Source: Aureobasidium sp. EXF-3400
Taxonomy: Eukaryota; Ascomycota; Dothideomycetes; Dothideales; Saccotheciaceae
Direction of reading: 5' to 3'
Length of the DNA stretch: 64,000 bases
Assembly: GCA_024195585.1 (NCBI GenBank)
Contig: SWBL01000305.1
Coordinates: 1 to 64,000, forward strand
A program made the position numbers and the translations under genes. The notes below the pieces were generated by a model. That model did no database searches. It saw only the letters and a list, made by a program, of their open reading frames with translations, and had not been told where the DNA came from. Below, piece by piece: positions 47,019 to 57,996 of this stretch; the stretch's first letter is position 1; each line of letters opens with the position of its first letter.

Positions 47019-49922
47019 TCACCAGTAATCCGGGCGAACATTCTTCTTGTGCTCCTGCTCAAACACTTCCAGACCAGCCATGTCCTCCTCGTCACCCCTC
47101 CATCCCTTGTTCAGCACACCAACACCATCCATACGGATGACGACTCTATCGACAACACTCTGAATGTCAAACAGCATCTTATCATCGAGCACATCCTTTG
47201 CGTCCCAAGTGGCATCATCACCAGTCTTCGTCTTCAAGTTCTCATCAAAGAAAGATTTTGCTGAGATCGACATCTTTGCCTCGTACCACAAACGTTTGGC
47301 CTCAATCATCTCAGCTCTCTCTCGAGATGCAAACTGATGGAGCGAAGTATCGTCTCTCATCCAGCCTCTGATCAGATCTTGCACCTCTGTGAGATGCAGC
47401 GTGATACGGTCATTCTTAATGTGACCGAATGAGAGACGCTTCTTGGTGTAGGCGCTCATAATCTTCAGATTGCTGGTCACACGGAAGCGAAGGTCGATAA
47501 GTCTTCCGTCCTTGGAGGCGCGAACTTCGGCTGATAGCTTCTCCATAAACTCCTTGACTGCTTTGCGGTGTGTGTATGGCTTTCTACCATTGACGGCAAA
47601 GCGAGCATCCCACTTTCGCTTTGGGTAGTGGAAAAATGCTTGACCGATTGTGGCAGGAACGAGCTCAATTTGCGCGTCATCGGCAGCCTTGACTTTGACA
47701 ATGAACTGATTGTGATACTTGTCCTCGCAATGGAACTCGTACCAGCACTCCTCAACAGCCTCCTGGTGAAAAAGCTGCGGAGTATGGATCTGGCATGCTT
47801 CATCAGTGGATGAAGTTAGTCTCTCCACGAAGTAGAGCTTCGTCGACTCGTCCAAAGAGAGATGTTCCTTAAGACCGCCTGCCATGCGTCTGGGTGGCAT
47901 CGGCTTTGAAGCAGCGAACTCTCTTGCTTCGGGTCCTCTCAAGCCTTCGATCAGAATGCGGCCAATAGAGACTTCCATATTCAGATATCCTCTAAATGCT
48001 CTGGCGTTGTCGAGTATCTGTAGCAAATCCTTGCTGCAGTCTGGGAGAACCTGAGGAATGGTGGGAGGTTTTGCAGGTACTTTGATCTGAGATGTCTTTG
48101 CTTGACTCTGATCGGGCAGATCCGACTGTTTGTTTGATCTTGGATCCCAGTCTGGGAGATCAAGCTCTACCTTGAATGATGACTTGCTAGGCTTGCCCTT
48201 GACCTTCGATTTAGGTTTTCGGTGGGCAGTTGTCGGAAAGTATCTTCTGGTATCGACCTCATCCTCGACTTGGATCTTTTCCACGACGTCTGTAGGCTCG
48301 GCAGACTTAGCCAGCACCGCTTGAGAATACTGGCCTTGTCTGGTCGATAATCCTGGTGGTGCAATAGCGGTGGACGACTGCACACGAGGTCGGGGAGCCT
48401 GTGTTCCAAGAGGAGGGAATGGTTCAGCGGCAACGTCTCCGGCGTATACTATCGCCGGCTGAGCAATGTAACCGACTAGGACTGGATGTATGGGAGTGTT
48501 TTCCCATTGTGCTCTAGGTCGTCTGTCGGCGTAGCTGATTCCAGATGCCAATCTAGTCTGCATTGAACCCGAAAAGGTGGAGTCGGCATTGACAGAGCCA
48601 GGAGCTGGGGTATGATTGGGCCCTACAGCATGGCTGGCTGCAGATGAAGAAGGGGGCCGGCCTTCGAAGTCAACGAGAATGTTTGAATCGAGACAAGCCT
48701 CGGCGTCGACGAGCGCCAGCGAGTTTGGGCGACTGTCAGAGTCTGTCTCTTCTTCATCGGGAAATCCAAGGTCCTGCACAGGATAATGTGCTTGTCCGGG
48801 CGGTACTTTGGCAGGAGTGAGCACTGCACCTTTCTCACCGAGGTTCATAGCCTCGATGCCACCGCTCAGCAGATCGCCTTCGTCAGGCGCATGATCAATA
48901 GTATCCTGCACCCAAGCCTCCACGGAGTTTTCGACGAAGCTTACCAGAGGGTCATGCATGCCCTCCTTGAGGAAATGTGGGAGTGGCATAGAGAGCCATC
49001 TCTGGGCCAGCAGTGCGTCGTGAGAGTAGTCTGAAGGCTGGGTACTGAAGACTTCAAGTTTACCGTTGGTGTCGCGGCGCATCAAGCGGACTACACGTTG
49101 ACGAGGTAGCATGTCTGCTTCATGTTTCGGAGTCAATGTCTGCAACAGAGTTCCGTCCTTCAGATTTTGTAGACGATGGAGTTGTAGCAAACCATCAGGC
49201 TCCTTCTCCATTCTCATGAATTGGGAGTCGATTCTTGGACGATGCTAGATGTCGTGATCAGTAGACGCCGGCACAGCGTTCACGGATCAAACTTACCGAG
49301 TTTCTCTCAATATTGTCCAGCTTCTTGGTGACAATCTGGAGCTTGCTTTCGGTTGCGTTGCTGATATAGACGCATGACTTCTCAACACTCAGTTCCAGTG
49401 AGCAGGCAGTATCTTGAGCAACTTCCTGCAGAAGGCGGTCTGGCAGAACAAGAGCGATGTTGGTGTTGGGATCCTTGGGACTCCAGAAAGGCTTGTCCTG
49501 TTCGTCTTCGGATGAAGGATCGTCAACATCAATGAGAGCTTCGCCACCCGAGATCTCGTCTTCTCTCAGAAGTTCTTCAAGTTCATCTTCGGCATTGGCG
49601 TTTCCACCCGTCTCGGCTGGACGAAAGAGCTTGGGATCGCTCATGGCATCTTGCGGACCGTCTCGGTGCTCACCAATGTATGCCTTGCACAGGTCTACGA
49701 ACTCAAAGAAAATATTCTCGTGGCCAGGCTCGGGAAATTCGATGCGAAACATCTGGATCTTGTCAGAGGCGCCATTGAAGTGAGGAGGGACTATCTTACC
49801 TGCTTGTCTGACATGTATGTGCATCTGACATTGGCATCTCGCACCATCTGATCGAAAGCGGTGATGAGTTCGTCGGGCTCAAGGAACTTCCACGGCGTGT
49901 TGTGGAAGAAAGTGCTCGCCAT
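47019..49922 (-). CDS. Uncharacterised conserved fungal protein, 934 aa
   Basis: Exons 49922-49800, 49752-49297 and 49244-47019 (introns 47 and 52 bp). ATG 49922 sits in a CCACC context and gives MASTFFHNTPWKFLEPDELI. I do not recognise a named family. The N-terminal third (about 1-350) has an ordered start, a strongly acidic patch (EDELEELLREDEISGGEALI) and an ordered LVLPDRLLQEVAQDTACSLE segment. Residues about 430-570 are low-complexity. The C-terminal third is dense and well ordered: CWYEFHCEDKYHNQFIVKVK, FFHYPKRKWDARFAVNGRKP, DLRFRVTSNLKIMSAYTKKR, then a helical end with RAEMIEAKRLWYEAKMSISA. No membrane segments or signal peptide are seen. The compact C-terminus looks like an alpha/beta domain; its function is unknown. 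Confidence 0.8.
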
Positions 49923-50205
49923 GGTGGGCGAAGAGGAAGATGCGCGCAGAAGATATCAATTGATTGATAACTTCTAGGGAGGAATGATGTTAAGAGATCG
50001 CGAAGTGATGGACCAAGTAAAGTGAAGAAGAAGAAGAAGACAAAGATGTTGATATGCTGAACAATCAATCACGTTGACATTTTTCAGATGCGAACGCAAT
50101 GTCGGGAACGTGTTGGTTTTTCTGCAAGGTCCCGTCGGTTTGCATGCGCGCCTTCCTTGCAGGCGGTCCACCAGAGAAAGCTTTAGTCGAAAGCGGCAGG
50201 TACAG

Positions 50206-50436
50206 TCAAACACCTGTGAGTGTTGGGCAAGTTGCTATTCCAGCCTCATCTTCCGTCCATTTCCACAGCACGCGCTCCTCAAAGGCAAACAGTGTCATGT
50301 AGTCGTCGTATACCATGAGTAATGATATGTTGATATCTATATTATGCTCAGTCTCCCATAACGCCTCGCTATGCAGCCATTCGTGAGCAACAAGATAGGT
50401 ATCTGCTAACAATTGATCCCGAAAACAACAAACCAT
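50206..50436 (-). CDS. Small hypothetical ORF, 76 aa
   Basis: An ATG-started frame reading DQLLADTYLVAHEWLHSEAL, then an acidic and aromatic stretch (MVYDDYMTLFAFEERVLWKW). Composition looks protein-like, but there is no recognisable family and no intron model. It sits alone upstream of the 934-aa gene on the same strand. It could be a short gene, an exon, or chance. Confidence 0.25.
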   Translation of the reverse strand: MVCCFRDQLLADTYLVAHEWLHSEALWETEHNIDINISLLMVYDDYMTLFAFEERVLWKWTEDEAGIATCPTLTGV

Positions 50437-50564
50437 AAACGCCTCTCGTAAAGTCCCTGTATAGTCGGGATTTCCACTCTATACAACATAAACATGCCAG
50501 ATTCTCCTCTCTAGTCCAAACGTAATTCACTTTTCGCAGCCAGCTCCCAGGATGGTTGAGATGC

Positions 50565-51919
50565 TCAAGAAGGCGGCGATGGCGGAGGTGAGGTTACGCC
50601 ATTCTCGCTGTTGACTTTGTGCATGTTCATGGTCCACTTCATGCGGTTCAGAACTTCGTGCATCTCTTCCAGCGTGCTCTCGAGTACCACCTCGCGATGG
50701 TTGATGCCTGCCTTGAGTTCTTTGACGTCTCCAACGACAGACTCAACTTCCGAATCCTTTGCCTGTCTGTATCTCTCCGAGCTTGCCAGCAGTTCGTTAT
50801 ACAGCTTTCTCGCTTTCTCCGACTCTTGACGCATCTGGTGGTTGACGACATCGAGTTTGATCAGGCGTTTCCGGTCCTCCTCTCTATCGTCATTTAGCTC
50901 TCGTAGCTGTTTACTAGCTGCTGCGATGCGTTGTCGGTATTCGGACGATAGCTGACGGTGTGATGTTTCGAGGATTGAAGCGTGTGTGGTTGCGTGCTTG
51001 GCCTCTTCGATAGCCAATTGGACTTCCTTGTTGCTGTGCTCTTGATATTCGCCCATCTTGCGCTCTGCTTCTAGAGCTCGGTTCTCCAATGACTCTCTCT
51101 TTTGTCGCTCAACATCAAGCTCGGCCTTGAGATCTTCAATCTTGCGGTCGCGGCGCTTGATGACACTCTCATCCACGGCTTTACAATGTGAGAGTCGTGC
51201 GTTCTCGGCTTGGAGTGCTTCCAATCGAGGCTTTTGTGCATTTGCTGTGCGTTGTAACTCTTCTCTTTTTGCTGCCTCTGCTTTGATTTCTCGTTTGAGT
51301 TTGTCGTTCTCGGCCATGAGCTTCTCAATAACACGGCCGGACTTTCCGAGGTTTGCATTTCCGAGACCTGTGCCGCCAACCCAAGGGGTGCTGTCTGAGA
51401 GAATCGGAGAGCTCTCCAGTAATGTCGTCGTGGTACTCATATCGTTGGTGGATGGTTTCGGTGACAGCAGACTTTCTTGTGCACTGTCGCGAGTGTTTGT
51501 TGACAGTGGAGGTTGAGCTGTTCGCGGCGACGTCAAGCCAGATTCGAAGTCTAGAGCTGATGGATGGGATACAGTGTCGGCAGCAGAGGTCGAGTCAAAA
51601 GGAGCAAAGTCGGGCATCTTCAGGTGAGGGGGCATGGAAAATCGAACATCTGGGTATGTAAAATGAGCGATGAACGTTGCGGCAGTGACGGACACACAAC
51701 AAAGAAAGGACCCTGCATTTTGAAGCTGCAAGCAGTCGCGAGAGCAGCGCCAAATGGAACGTGCCCACTTAACTTACCGCCGATAATCTCTCTTTCCTCC
51801 TCGACACTTTCCGATGTCTTGCGCCCGACATGCTTAAATCGTTGCGACAGGTGTCGTAGTGTATCGAGCGAAGACTTCCGTCGTCCAAGTCCTGGTTTTT
51901 GCGTCTTCTCGTCGGCCAT
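50565..51919 (-). CDS. She3-domain coiled-coil protein
   Basis: Exons 51919-51778 and 51649-50565 encode 408 aa; the 128-bp intron is longer than its neighbours. The N-terminus (GLGRRKSSLDTLRHLSQRFK, VEEEREIIGG) is basic and Ser-rich, then disordered to about residue 165. From SGRVIEKLMAENDKLKREIK to MHEVLNRMKWTMNMHKVNSE runs almost unbroken coiled coil, with the GKSGRVIEKLMAENDKLKRE start typical of the SHE3 family. In yeast She3 links She2-bound mRNA to the type V myosin Myo4. In filamentous fungi the family is present but its cargo is not established, so mRNA transport here is inference. The acceptor of the intron was chosen to keep DVRFSMPPHLKMPDF in frame; an internal acceptor is possible. 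Confidence 0.7.
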
Positions 51920-52448
51920 GCCTGTCTCCAGCGGCCACACAGGTAGGTGTCAAAGAGTCCGTGGGCACGGAAGAGCAGCGCCAAAAACGGTTCCTGTGGT
52001 TCCTTGCCGTGCTTGTGGAGCAAAAGCCAAAAAGCATCGCGCGCGAAACAGTGGGATGCCCGCAGACCTTATGCACCTCGCCGAGTGTCCATCAAAAACT
52101 CTAAATTAAAAAGGACATTGCGCCGGTAAGTATGAGATACAGCACGGTAAGCTCCAACGCCCTTTTACGACGTTCAAAGACAGGACAGGCGGCCAATCGA
52201 CCATGAACTACCCCTGTTATCCTAGCACTGCCTCATGTATAGCAGCAATCTTAGCGGGCCGTTGTCTTGATCGATACAGCTGTGTGCTCAGCCAAGCTGC
52301 TATCTTGATTGTGTGTTTGTGTTATATCTATTTTCCGTTTCTCCTAATTTTCTAGCAAGCCTTGTCTGTCAAGTTTCAGAACATGCAGATTGACGCTGGG
52401 TATGGGATGCAGGTGGTTTTGTAAGCAAGACTGGGAAATTCTCTCAAG
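51920..52448. other. Intergenic, no gene seen
   Basis: Promoter side of the She3-type gene and 3' flank of Pta1. No supported ORF. Confidence 0.4.
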
Positions 52449-54666
52449 TTAGGTTGCCACCGCTTCTTGCAACTTCTGAAACGCTTCTGGTCGAAATTTA
52501 GGCATGATCTTCGTCACCAGTGGTCGCGACTCATCGTCTGTCAAATGCTGTCAGTGTATGTAAACGAATAAAGAGCATGTGTGAAAACATACAATTCTTG
52601 TAGAGATCTTCCAAGGCATCAAGTGCCATCTCTCTTGCCGGAGGTCGAAGCAGAATCAAATAATGTAACGCTTGAACCGCAAGCTGAACTCTTTCAGGAT
52701 CCTTCGCAAGCCTGACCACGCGTTTGAGAACATCTTGGTTAATGCTGGGGATCTCCGAGAGGAATCTAATTAGAAGCTTGTCTTTGGCGTCCAGGAAAGG
52801 TACGATTCCGTCCAGGATCTTAAGCATCCACTTTTCGTAATGCTCCGGAATATATTCTGCCCCCTCGTTCTGCTGCTTCTGTATACGGTCGTTGTACCAT
52901 TCCTCGTTGAGCCAGGAGATGCCAACATCAATACGTTTTCGGAAGTCGTCGACGACATATAAATACAATGAATCCCGCACGGCGTCGTTCAGTGAAAAGC
53001 TGCCTTTTGACAGACTGCTTGACTCAGACTTGAACTTGTTCGCGTCAAGTCCAGCAGGAGCACGTGTGGCAAGACGAGTGATAAGGGTAATCCAGGCATC
53101 GCGATCGTGGTTGGCTGCTGCGAGTCGATTGAAGCCAGGTTTTTGAGTTTTACTCGGTGCAGATTGGTCCATTGCGCTTAGAGTTCCAAATACGCGATTG
53201 ACAGCTCCTTTACTGTACTCTGCAGTCTGTTCTGTAGTCAGCGGCGGTGGTGGAGGCAGGTTGAACGGTCCCAAAGACACAGGAGCCCTGTCGTGTTCAG
53301 GAGGGGCTTGGTCGAGGTTGTTGGTGATCTGGTCTGTACTTTCAAGACCAGGCTCATAATCCTCGTCCTCATCGGCCTGGTCGGGGCCAGCACCTGTTAC
53401 TGCCCGAGCGGCACTTGAAGCCGTGACAGGTCTGGCAGCTAAGGACAAGTATCTTGCTTGAACGGCGTTGATAGCAGCGTCCATTTTAACTTTGTCTATG
53501 GATTTCAACAACGGTGCCACGATGCTCAAAACAACATTGGAAGGAATCACGTTTACATCAAAGTTCCTCAATCCCTGGTCATTTGTAAGAGTAAAAAGCT
53601 GTGCGAGGCTGACTGGCCCTTGTGGTAGCGGTGGAACTTGAGAAGTCGGAGGACTGGGCTGCGGCACTTGTGCACCAAGACGCTGTCGCTTTGCCTCAGA
53701 CAGACCGTCGATAGGTTCGGCAGGCGCAGCCCTCTTACGGCTTGACTCATCGAACACCTCTATAAGCATGTGCCTGAGTCTCTCGATGCATTGTTGGATG
53801 CGACCAGCGAGAGGATGATTCGGGTTCTTCTTGATAATGTTCAGTAAGAATGCCGTTGTTGTGCGTGTCATGGATCTGATCATGACTTTGTGAGTGGGCG
53901 AGACAGGGGTTGTGGTGGCGAGTTTGAAGGGGTTGTAATTGAGAACGGTCGAGATGATCTTGTTGGCGACAGAAGGGCGACTCTTGACCAAAGACCCGAG
54001 ACTGTTCAAAGTAGCGGTTACAAGCAAGGCATCGGTGCTGTTGTCCTGCAATACTCCGAGTAACCTGTCGAGCAAACCCAAGGCTTCAGCTTCCAACGTT
54101 GAGGGAGACATGACGGGATGATCGCGAGGGACCAGCGCCAGAGAAACCTCATTTTGTTCAGGACGTCTCGGATCTGCGATTAAGCCGGGAGTCTGGACCT
54201 GAACCACTCTCTGGATGAACTTGACGGAGCAAATGTGGATACCAGGAGGAGCATTGTGCATCCTACGCAGGATACTCGACTTGATAGCGGCCATCTTCTG
54301 CCATGGCGAGGCATCGTGAGGGTTTGTAATAATCTGGCGGAAGATGAAGGGGTAGATGCTCGCGGCAGTTTGAACCACGCTTTTTATGACGGCAGTGTCT
54401 TCGTTGGGACGTTCGAGAAAGGCTTTGAGTGTGTCTAGAACCTGTAGACCCAGACTTTGTTTGTGTTCCTGGGCGAGTACGGGAGATGCAAAGGTTTCGG
54501 CGAAGAAGTCGGCGCCCCATCTTCTCAACTCGAGGATGGCATCGGCGCCCACAATTCGAAGAAGGCCAGGAACCACCTGGGGATAGAGAGCGGGGTCGGC
54601 GAGGGCGAGGTTCCGGGCAGCGTTCAGCTGCTTGATCGTGTCGGCGACATTTGCTTGAGCGGCCAT
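52449..54666 (-). CDS. PTA1: Pta1/symplekin, pre-mRNA 3'-end processing scaffold
   Basis: Exons 54666-52593 and 52537-52449 encode 720 aa. It is a scaffold of the cleavage and polyadenylation factor that also links to RNA polymerase II CTD phosphatases. ATG 54666 has a CACCATGGCC context; the frame is open 11 codons further up, but no ATG is there. The N-terminal helical-repeat (HEAT) domain covers about residues 1-330: NAARNLALADPALYPQVVPG, FRQIITNPHDASPWQKMAAI, HICSVKFIQRVVQVQTPGL and RTTTAFLLNIIKKNPNHPLA. A Pro-rich linker with KRAAPAEPIDGLSEAKRQRL follows. The C-terminal half is again helical. The 55-bp intron replaces a premature stop and gives the proper end NYDESRPLVTKIMPKFRPEA...VAT. 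Yeast Pta1 is 785 aa. Confidence 0.92.
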
Positions 54667-55026
54667 GGTGGAGGACGGAGGACGCGCCGAAGACGTCACG
54701 CAGACGGGGTTGAGTTTGGTGACAGCTACGGCTATTGCGACATGAGGGATGTGTGAAGCAGCTTTCAGTGCTCTCTAGAGGTCGTGAAAGCAGAGGCACG
54801 CTGTATCGACAGGCGACCAAGAAACAGCGGCGATGGAAAGCGCAATGCGACGTGATCGAACAATGTGTGATGAAGCTCTCTTGCTCTCGAGTTGAGGCTC
54901 GCTCGACGCGCGGGAAAGCAGCCACGACCCTCGCCGGTCTGTCTTGGCACTTGCCGTTCTCGAACATGTGAATCGTGCCTTCCCTCTGCAGTCCGATTTA
55001 TTAATTATTTTACGACTCGAGCAAAC
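54667..55026. promoter_or_regulatory. Divergent promoter Pta1 / Coa3
   Basis: Only 360 bp lie between the start codons of two divergently transcribed housekeeping genes, so the promoter is probably shared. No TATA box is obvious. Confidence 0.5.
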
Positions 55027-55407
55027 ATGCCCCTTGGAAAGTATGTAGTGTTCAGTCCTCGATGTAGAGTATCGCCCATTGACGCAACTGCAGGATCCCT
55101 CAGTCGTCGTACTACGACAAGTACAACCGGCCCACCGCCGCTCTCTACCGTGCCCGCCAGCCGTACATTGTCAAGAATGCCCTGACTGGTCTGGCCATCT
55201 TTGGATTCGCTATTGGTGTTTGTTCGTCGCATCTGCCTCTTCTCTATCTGTTCGGATCGACTTGACTGACCCGCCACTGTAGACTCCTTCACCATCCGCG
55301 CCGTCGCCCAGGACGACTTTGAAGATGTCGTCGTTCCCGATGCGCCCGCCACTCCTGGTCACGCTCCTCACACCAGCAATGTGATCCAAGTTGCTTCCAC
55401 CAAGTAA
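55027..55407 (+). CDS. COA3: Cytochrome c oxidase assembly factor 3
   Basis: Exons 55027-55040 (14 bp), 55094-55221 and 55283-55407 encode 88 aa. Coa3 is a mitochondrial inner-membrane protein that binds newly made Cox1 and regulates its translation with Mss51/Cox14. The spliced protein begins MPLGKIPQSSYYDKYNRPTA, followed by ALYRARQPYIVKNALTGLAI, the single TM FGFAIGVYSFTIRAV, and the conserved AQDDFEDVVVPD block facing the intermembrane space. The size (about 85-90 aa) is normal. The second donor (GTTCGT) is non-canonical beyond GT but gives the conserved GVYSFTIRA junction. Because exons are tiny, no single frame shows the gene. Confidence 0.9.
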
Positions 55408-55601
55408 ACAATGGACCGAACTCGATTCGATATCTGTATCACCACATGTACATTCAATCCGGCATGGTCAAGGCGTAATGGAGTTATGGGAAAGCCTGTC
55501 TCGAAATAGTAGCGGCAGCAGCAACATTTTTTGTTCACACGAGCCACGAATTACAAAAGATACAAAAGAAAACATGAAATTCGCTGTTTGGCATGGTATA
55601 T

Positions 55602-56366
55602 CTACATCAACACGGTCTCGACACCAGTGGGAAGGTGGCCCTTGAAGGGGTGCTCGCTGGGGACAGCGTTGTCCTTGATCTGCTGCAGCTTCTTTGCGTT
55701 GGCCTCGTTGGCCTCCTTCTCGAACTTGGCAATGACCTTTGACATGTCGGCGTAGTGGCCGGCGGGCACGTTGTGAGGAGCTCCAGTGTTGAGGATCCTG
55801 CCGACAGAACTTCGTTAGCCTTCCAATTCTCTTCGTGTATCTTTCGTATGTGCGTTCTCGCATCATAGTATCCTTCTCTTCGTCCTGCTGTAAAGACCGG
55901 GTTTCCTGCTGCCGTGCCGATGGAATATGCAAAGAGATATGGACGTACTCGGGGAACCTCAAAGTGACGTTCTGGGCGCGCTGAGTGTTGGCAAACAGGT
56001 TGCGGTCTGCAGCAGCCTGCTCAAGAGCATCGGTGTGGAGAGCGGCGATGTGAGCAGCGTCCTTTCTGTAGCCGTCGTAGGAGTTGATGACGCGGGTAAG
56101 GTACTTGTGCTCGTAGTTGCCGGGGCCAGTGAATTGGTACATGAGGTAGCCGATCGGGATGAGGGACATGGCCATGAAGTATCCGCTCTGTCTCTACCAT
56201 CAGTCCATGGTCTCTTCTCTTGTCCCATGACACGTACTCCGAGCTTCTCCTCCTCTGGGTACTTGATGCTGCCGGCGGATGGGGCTTCGTGGTGGGCATG
56301 GCGTTTTGTTTGCTGACGGGTGACTGCGCGCGCAGTTTGCGCAGCGCTTCTTCTGAAGGCCTGCAT
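55602..56366 (-). CDS. Mitochondrial complex I accessory subunit (17.8-kDa-type)
   Basis: Exons 56366-56238, 56187-55949 and 55797-55602 encode 187 aa; introns are 50 and 151 bp. The N-terminus MQAFRRSAAQTARAVTRQQT is a mitochondrial presequence. A single membrane segment follows (SGYFMAMSLIPIGYLMYQFT), then NALH-type helices: IAALHTDALEQAAADRNLFA and the block TLRFPEILNTGAPHNVPAGH. These match the fungal NADH-ubiquinone oxidoreductase 17.8-kDa subunit family as I remember it. The C-terminus ends HPFKGHLPTGVETVLM. It is expected in the membrane arm of complex I. The assignment rests on the LHT-ALEQAA-DR-LF and NTG-P-NVPAG blocks; another inner-membrane accessory protein is less likely. Confidence 0.75.
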
Positions 56367-57243
56367 GATGTGTGGTATGTACAAGCCCAATCGCTATGCT
56401 ATACCAGTCGTTCTCTGGGTCCTGTCGAGTGATGTCGAATCGTCCTTGGCGCTGTTTTGCCGGCCCGAGCGCAAATCGCGGAGTGAAGGCATCCAATCAG
56501 ACGCACTTCGTACATAAAATGGAACTACACAGCGAATGAAGAACACCACAAGAATACATTGTTCACCGAGTAGTGAGCGAAGCACAGATACTACTTGGGT
56601 GGCATCAACACGCGTCTCATCGAGATATCGCAATTGCGACCATCTTCAGGAAATTTGTCACGAAGTTCACAAGCATCAGAGAACAACACTGAGGGTCAAA
56701 CGATGACCTGACACTAAAATGATGATCTTACTCATGGGGTTCAGACGAAGTGTTTGATTGTGTCGACAGCTTTGTCGCGCATCTAAGTGGATAGAAAAGT
56801 ACTGTTGAGAATGAAATTTGGTCGAGGAGAGTCTGTCCATGCTGTTTTGTCAGTCTTTCCTTGGGTTTGTAAGCGCTTCAAGACCTTTGCAAGTATAAGT
56901 GAATACGTTCACAGTCTTGATAGTCATGGAGCAAACCTCACCACCGAGTTGTGGTCTTTGCTCCTAGGTAACCCCGAGCAGCCTTTCACAAGCCCGTCCT
57001 GTAGGCGCCGTAAGCACCGTGAACTTTCGGGTGATGTACCGTTATCGTCTCGCTTTTGTGTCAAATCCAAACTCCACGCTTCGAAGAAAAGAGCTGCATT
57101 ATGCATGTCCAACGCCAGTAAGATGCATCCGTTCCAGCAGCAAACTCCATTAATTTCAAGGCTTTGACGAGATTGGTGCGTACGCCAATGTGTGGCAAGT
57201 CGTCAGGGGTGTAGTATTTCAGAGTCATGAGACGAGTGGTCTC
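56367..57243. other. Intergenic, no supported gene
   Basis: Contains a minus-strand ATG frame of 55 codons at about 57229-57062 (MTLKYYTPDDLPHIGVRTNL) and an overlapping frame with LDMHNAALFFEAWSLDL. These look mildly coding, but I cannot join them into one gene. They lie in the 3' flank of RPB4. Confidence 0.35.
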
Positions 57244-57758
57244 TCATTGGACAAAGTTTCTCAGCTTCATCATTTCGTCGAGCAGCTCCTGCAGGTCCTC
57301 ATCCGAAATCTTGCCTTCGAGCGAGGGCACAAGCGTCTTAGCTTCCTCGGCGGAATCAGGGCATAGACTTCCTTTTGAGACGGTCAGTAAACGAATAGAT
57401 ACAGCGGTAGTCAAGTAAACTCACCGAGCTGACTGCGCTCAAAGCGCTCGAGCTCGGTGCGAGTCGTGAGCAACTGCTCAACAGCAGTGACGTGTTCCTG
57501 CTGCTTGAAGCGTGCAAACAACTCGAGGTATTCCTGGGTCTTGAGAAGAGTCTCGGACTCGGTGACCTTCTGCTTGATGTTGCGCCGGCGTGTCGTGACA
57601 GCGTTGATGATAGTACGGGCCTCGGACAAGTTCAGAGCGGGAACCTGTTGGAACTCTCCCAGACGCAGGATCGCTGTGGCTTCTTCATCTCCAGTGGGGG
57701 CTCTCTTTGGGCGCGAGATCATGCGAGGCTGATCAGCCGGTGCGCCGGAGTTGGCCAT
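57244..57758 (-). CDS. RPB4: RNA polymerase II subunit RPB4
   Basis: Exons 57758-57425 and 57371-57244 encode 153 aa; the intron is 53 bp. Rpb4 pairs with Rpb7 in the stalk of RNA polymerase II and follows mRNAs into export and decay. The helical HRDC-like core is intact: EEATAILRLGEFQQVPALNL, SEARTIINAVTTRRRNIKQK, LLKTQEYLELFARFKQ. The last exon completes RSQLGSLCPDSAEEAKTLVP and ISDEDLQELLDEMMKLRNFV, the conserved C-terminal helix. Size matches other ascomycetes. Acceptor AAAAG was chosen because it restores the QLGSLCPDSA junction. It is divergent from the phosphoesterase gene with 238 bp between starts. Confidence 0.93.
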
Positions 57759-57996
57759 CTTGTCTGGAGCGATTGATACGGAGAAGACTCAGTCGACGAC
57801 GGAAGGCGACTGGGGAGTAAGGATGCGATGATCGACGGCAATGGTGTGATGCGCGACAATGATGTTGTCTGGAGGTGTTGATTTGAAGTTCAAAGCGCAG
57901 CCAGCGACGCGGCTCTTGGCGCGGGCATTGTGGATTCTGAGATTCAAAATCCTCGATCCATCCATCCCTCACTTCTTCACATGAACACACATCAAG

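Noticed and set aside
54667..54699. Upstream extension of Pta1 to 54699
   Set aside because: The codon at 54699 is GTG, not ATG; the ATG at 54666 has a strong context and fits the family.
56924..57229. Overlapping short minus-strand frames downstream of RPB4
   Set aside because: They look mildly coding but cannot be joined by plausible splice sites into one product.
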